A stretch of DNA of 64,000 bases, taken from contig NZ_KI270990.1 of the NCBI RefSeq assembly GCF_000469305.1, forward strand, positions 1-64,000, written 5' to 3'. Position numbers and translations under genes: made by a program. This document shows positions 60,621-64,000 of the stretch, piece after piece. How positions within the stretch are numbered: the first letter of the stretch is position 1; each line of letters opens with the position of its first letter. The DNA comes from Faecalitalea cylindroides ATCC 27803 (GTDB taxonomy: Bacteria > Bacillota_I > Bacilli_A > Erysipelotrichales > Erysipelotrichaceae). The notes beneath the pieces were generated by a model. That model was not told the origin of the DNA. It did not search any database and saw only the letters and a program-made list of their open reading frames with translations.

Positions 60621-61232
60621 ATGAAACAATATACTCAAGATCAAATCCATGAAGTTGCCAAAGCATTTAAAGATCATGAAATCATAGCAATTTCAACCGA
60701 TACAGTATATGGAGTCGGTGTGATGTATGGTGATCTAGATGCATTGCATAATTTGAAACATGCCAAACATCGTCCAGAGACAAAACCAATTCCTATGATG
60801 GTATCAAAGCTGGAACAATTAGAAGGTATTGCCATAATTGATGAAAGAACAAAGTTGATCGCAAAACATTTTTTGCCCGGAGCTTTGACACTGGTGCTTC
60901 CAGTGGATCCAAGATTGGATAAATCCTATAATAACGGACTTGAAACAATTGCAATTCGTATTCCAGATGAAGAATTTGTCTTATCTTTGATCGATGAATT
61001 AGATACTCCATTATTAGTAACTAGTGCCAATCAATCTGGCGCGCCAACAGCTCTAAAATATGAAGATGTTTTAGAACAGTTACCAAATATTGATGGGATC
61101 GTACTAGGAAAGTGTAGAGCACTTCAGGCAAGTACGATTGTGGATTGTACTAAAGAAGATCTAAAAATTTTAAGAGAAGGACCAATATCATTAGAAGAGT
61201 TAGTTTGTGTGATTGAGAATAAATCAAAATAG
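60621..61232 (+). CDS. tsaC: L-threonylcarbamoyladenylate synthase (TsaC/YrdC/Sua5)
   Basis: 203 residues. The YrdC pattern is clear: AISTDTVYGVGVMY, KHRPETKPIPMMV, LPGALTLVLP and LLVTSANQSGAPT, with STIVDCT and LREGPIS at the end. It makes threonylcarbamoyl-AMP for t6A37 in tRNA. It lacks the extra C-terminal Sua5 domain, so the short form applies. It shares a 72-bp divergent AT-rich promoter region with mnmE. Confidence 0.95.
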   Translation: MKQYTQDQIHEVAKAFKDHEIIAISTDTVYGVGVMYGDLDALHNLKHAKHRPETKPIPMMVSKLEQLEGIAIIDERTKLIAKHFLPGALTLVLPVDPRLDKSYNNGLETIAIRIPDEEFVLSLIDELDTPLLVTSANQSGAPTALKYEDVLEQLPNIDGIVLGKCRALQASTIVDCTKEDLKILREGPISLEELVCVIENKSK

Positions 61233-61235
61233 TAT

Positions 61236-61264
61236 TTGACAAAGTTATTTTAGTCTTGTACGAT
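61236..61264 (+). promoter_or_regulatory. Promoter of the lysS T-box leader
   Basis: A consensus TTGACA (61236-61241) and TACGAT (61259-61264) at 17 bp. Confidence 0.75.
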
Positions 61265-61503
61265 ACTTAGCGGATAAAGGCTATGAAAAGGACGAGTATC
61301 TTAGGATAATGTTACAGAGAGCTTTTGGTTGGTGGAAAAAAGCACAGGACCTTTGAGAATAAAACCTTGGAGCTGTATGTAATTCCTGCATTAAAGGAAG
61401 CACTGTTAATTGACAGTGGCAGAGGTTTTCTAGAGTGATCTGGAAGACAAACTAGGGTGGTAACACGAGCATTTCGTCCCTATGACGAGTGCTCTTTTTT
61501 TTT
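61265..61503 (+). ncRNA. T-box leader of lysS
   Basis: The AGAGAGC block (61316-61322) and the GGTTGG..AAGCAC stem I terminal region precede a loop with AAAA (61361-61364) after GAAT, which fits a Lys AAA specifier. The T-box core AGGGTGGTAACACG is at 61454-61467. A terminator follows: GAGCA..CGTC (about 61467-61478) with GACGAGTGCTC (61484-61494) and T9. Uncharged lysyl-tRNA should pair with the specifier and T-box and let lysS be transcribed. The whole 61233-61529 interval is accounted for by the promoter and this leader. Confidence 0.92.
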
Positions 61504-61514
61504 ATTGAGTATAG

Positions 61515-63467
<1,953 letters not shown>

Positions 63468-63750
63468 GATGATGTAAAGATGTACCGTTTTACCAAATAG
63501 ACGGGACATACTTCATTTGATAAAAAACTGAAAAAACAGCGATTTACATCAAACTTACATCATTTGATGCAGAAATCGGTGCAAGCAAGAAAAAATCGCA
63601 TAATTAGTGCAATGAGTGGGCAATTCCAATTGGAGTTGCCCATTTTTAAAACAAACAGAAATACAAATCGGAATTTTTGAGAGAAATTTAAAAACCGTCT
63701 CATTGCATGAGTATATTTATTGAGATATGATTGGCTTGGAGGTGATACTT
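63468..63750 (+). other. Intergenic region after lysS with inverted TGATGTAA repeats and a terminator
   Basis: TGATGTAAAGATGT (about 63471-63484) is matched in inverse orientation by ACATCAAACTTACATCA (about 63545-63561). A terminator-like hairpin, GGGCAATTCC/GGAGTTGCCC (63618-63641) followed by ATTTTT, lies further on. No gene is recognisable. The inverted repeats could be recombinase or excisionase sites if the right edge is a mobile element, which is speculative. Confidence 0.5.
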
Positions 63751-64000
63751 ATGGCAAATGAAGATAAAAAAGATTTTAATGCTATGCTTATGGATAGCAA
63801 GGATATGCCTAAAGTTCAAATAATAACAGATGAAAAGAGCATTGAAAAATATGGTGGAGATAAAATGTACTTTGCCCCACCTATTGACTATGACAAAGTA
63901 ATGCGACTTGTGCCTTGTGGTAAATTGCTTACTGTAGGTACAATAAGAGATTACTTTGCTAAACAAAGCGGTGCTGATTTTACAGAGCCAATCACAGCTG
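63751..64000 (+). CDS. MGMT-family (methylguanine-DNA methyltransferase-like) protein, 3' end outside window
   Basis: The ATG at 63751 has a strong GGAGGTGAT (63738-63746). The visible 83 residues read FNAMLMDSKDMPKVQIITDE, MYFAPPIDYDKVMRLVPCGK, LLTVGTIRDYFAKQ and end SGADFTEPITA. The V-P-x-G-K-(L/V)-T-x-G-x-I-R pattern and a following PITAG-like loop belong to the winged-helix part of MGMT/Ada-like proteins. The catalytic region, if any, is beyond the window end, so function is uncertain. It probably belongs to the same acquired stretch as the lysS 3' end. Confidence 0.6.
   Translation, partial: MANEDKKDFNAMLMDSKDMPKVQIITDEKSIEKYGGDKMYFAPPIDYDKVMRLVPCGKLLTVGTIRDYFAKQSGADFTEPITA

Overview
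The window is one AT-rich stretch of a low-GC Gram-positive (Bacillota) chromosome. Several syntenies are of Firmicute type: yqeG-yqeH-yhbY-nadD/yqeK-rsfS-yqeM, recU-PBP1 divergent from gpsB followed by a B-type rnpB, and ftsW-rsmD-coaD-rnc-polC. It also has PolC, RNase J, a T-box, and riboswitch-like leaders for SAM, ZTP and TPP. Two glycyl radical enzymes, an aryl-sulfate sulfotransferase and a NanE epimerase suggest an anaerobic, probably gut-dwelling, Erysipelotrichia-like organism. The taxonomic call is inference; no 16S gene is present.

Layout. 1-6.7 kb: a cut-off FAD oxidoreductase, then a long co-directional run for ribosome assembly and NAD (YqeG, YqeH, YhbY, a NadD-YqeK fusion, RsfS, YqeM), uridine kinase and MtnN, ended by a terminator. 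6.9-14.3 kb: an envelope locus with a FemX-type aminoacyltransferase and, on the minus strand, two beta-lactamase-fold proteins with cell-wall repeats flanking a VanY-type carboxypeptidase. These are divergent from an AgrC-like sensor with a degenerate ATPase domain and a LytTR regulator. 14.4-19.6 kb: a SAM-riboswitch-controlled metK, a nucleotidyltransferase, a secreted NlpC/P60 protein and a MarR-MATE pair with a clear operator. 19.7-24.4 kb: an unassigned glycyl radical enzyme with its activase, a DeoR regulator and NanE. 24.5-30.7 kb: aryl-sulfate sulfotransferase, nadABC-niaR and a CPBP protease. 30.8-35.3 kb: pflB behind a ZTP riboswitch, pflA and a second MATE pump.

35.4-45.6 kb: PBP1 with an odd Cys-repeat tail, recU, gpsB, rnpB, a CorA magnesium transporter with a leader ORF, a TIM-barrel protein, TPP-riboswitch-controlled thiT, an atypical phosphoesterase, RNase J and deformylase. 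45.6-53.2 kb: ftsW, rsmD, coaD, rnc, polC and a remnant of a GH1 phospho-glucosidase. 53.3-57.8 kb: a complete Bce-type peptide-sensing and detoxification module. 58-61.2 kb: a HAD phosphatase, a gene broken by an in-frame TGA, mnmE and tsaC. 61.2-64 kb: a T-box-controlled lysS whose 3' end looks foreign and encodes an extra tRNA-binding domain, then a cut-off MGMT-like gene.

Most striking candidates: (1) the corA leader encodes a short peptide beginning Met-Ser-Pro-Asp-Pro, like the Mg2+-sensing MgtL leader peptide of enteric bacteria (Met-Glu-Pro-Asp-Pro), and is followed by mutually exclusive hairpins that can mask the corA ribosome-binding site; (2) the glycyl radical enzyme-activase-DeoR-NanE cluster of unknown substrate behind a 10-bp-phased repeat operator; (3) replacement of the nucleophilic serine by cysteine in one of two paralogous beta-lactamase-fold proteins; (4) the apparent chimeric end of lysS at the right edge.
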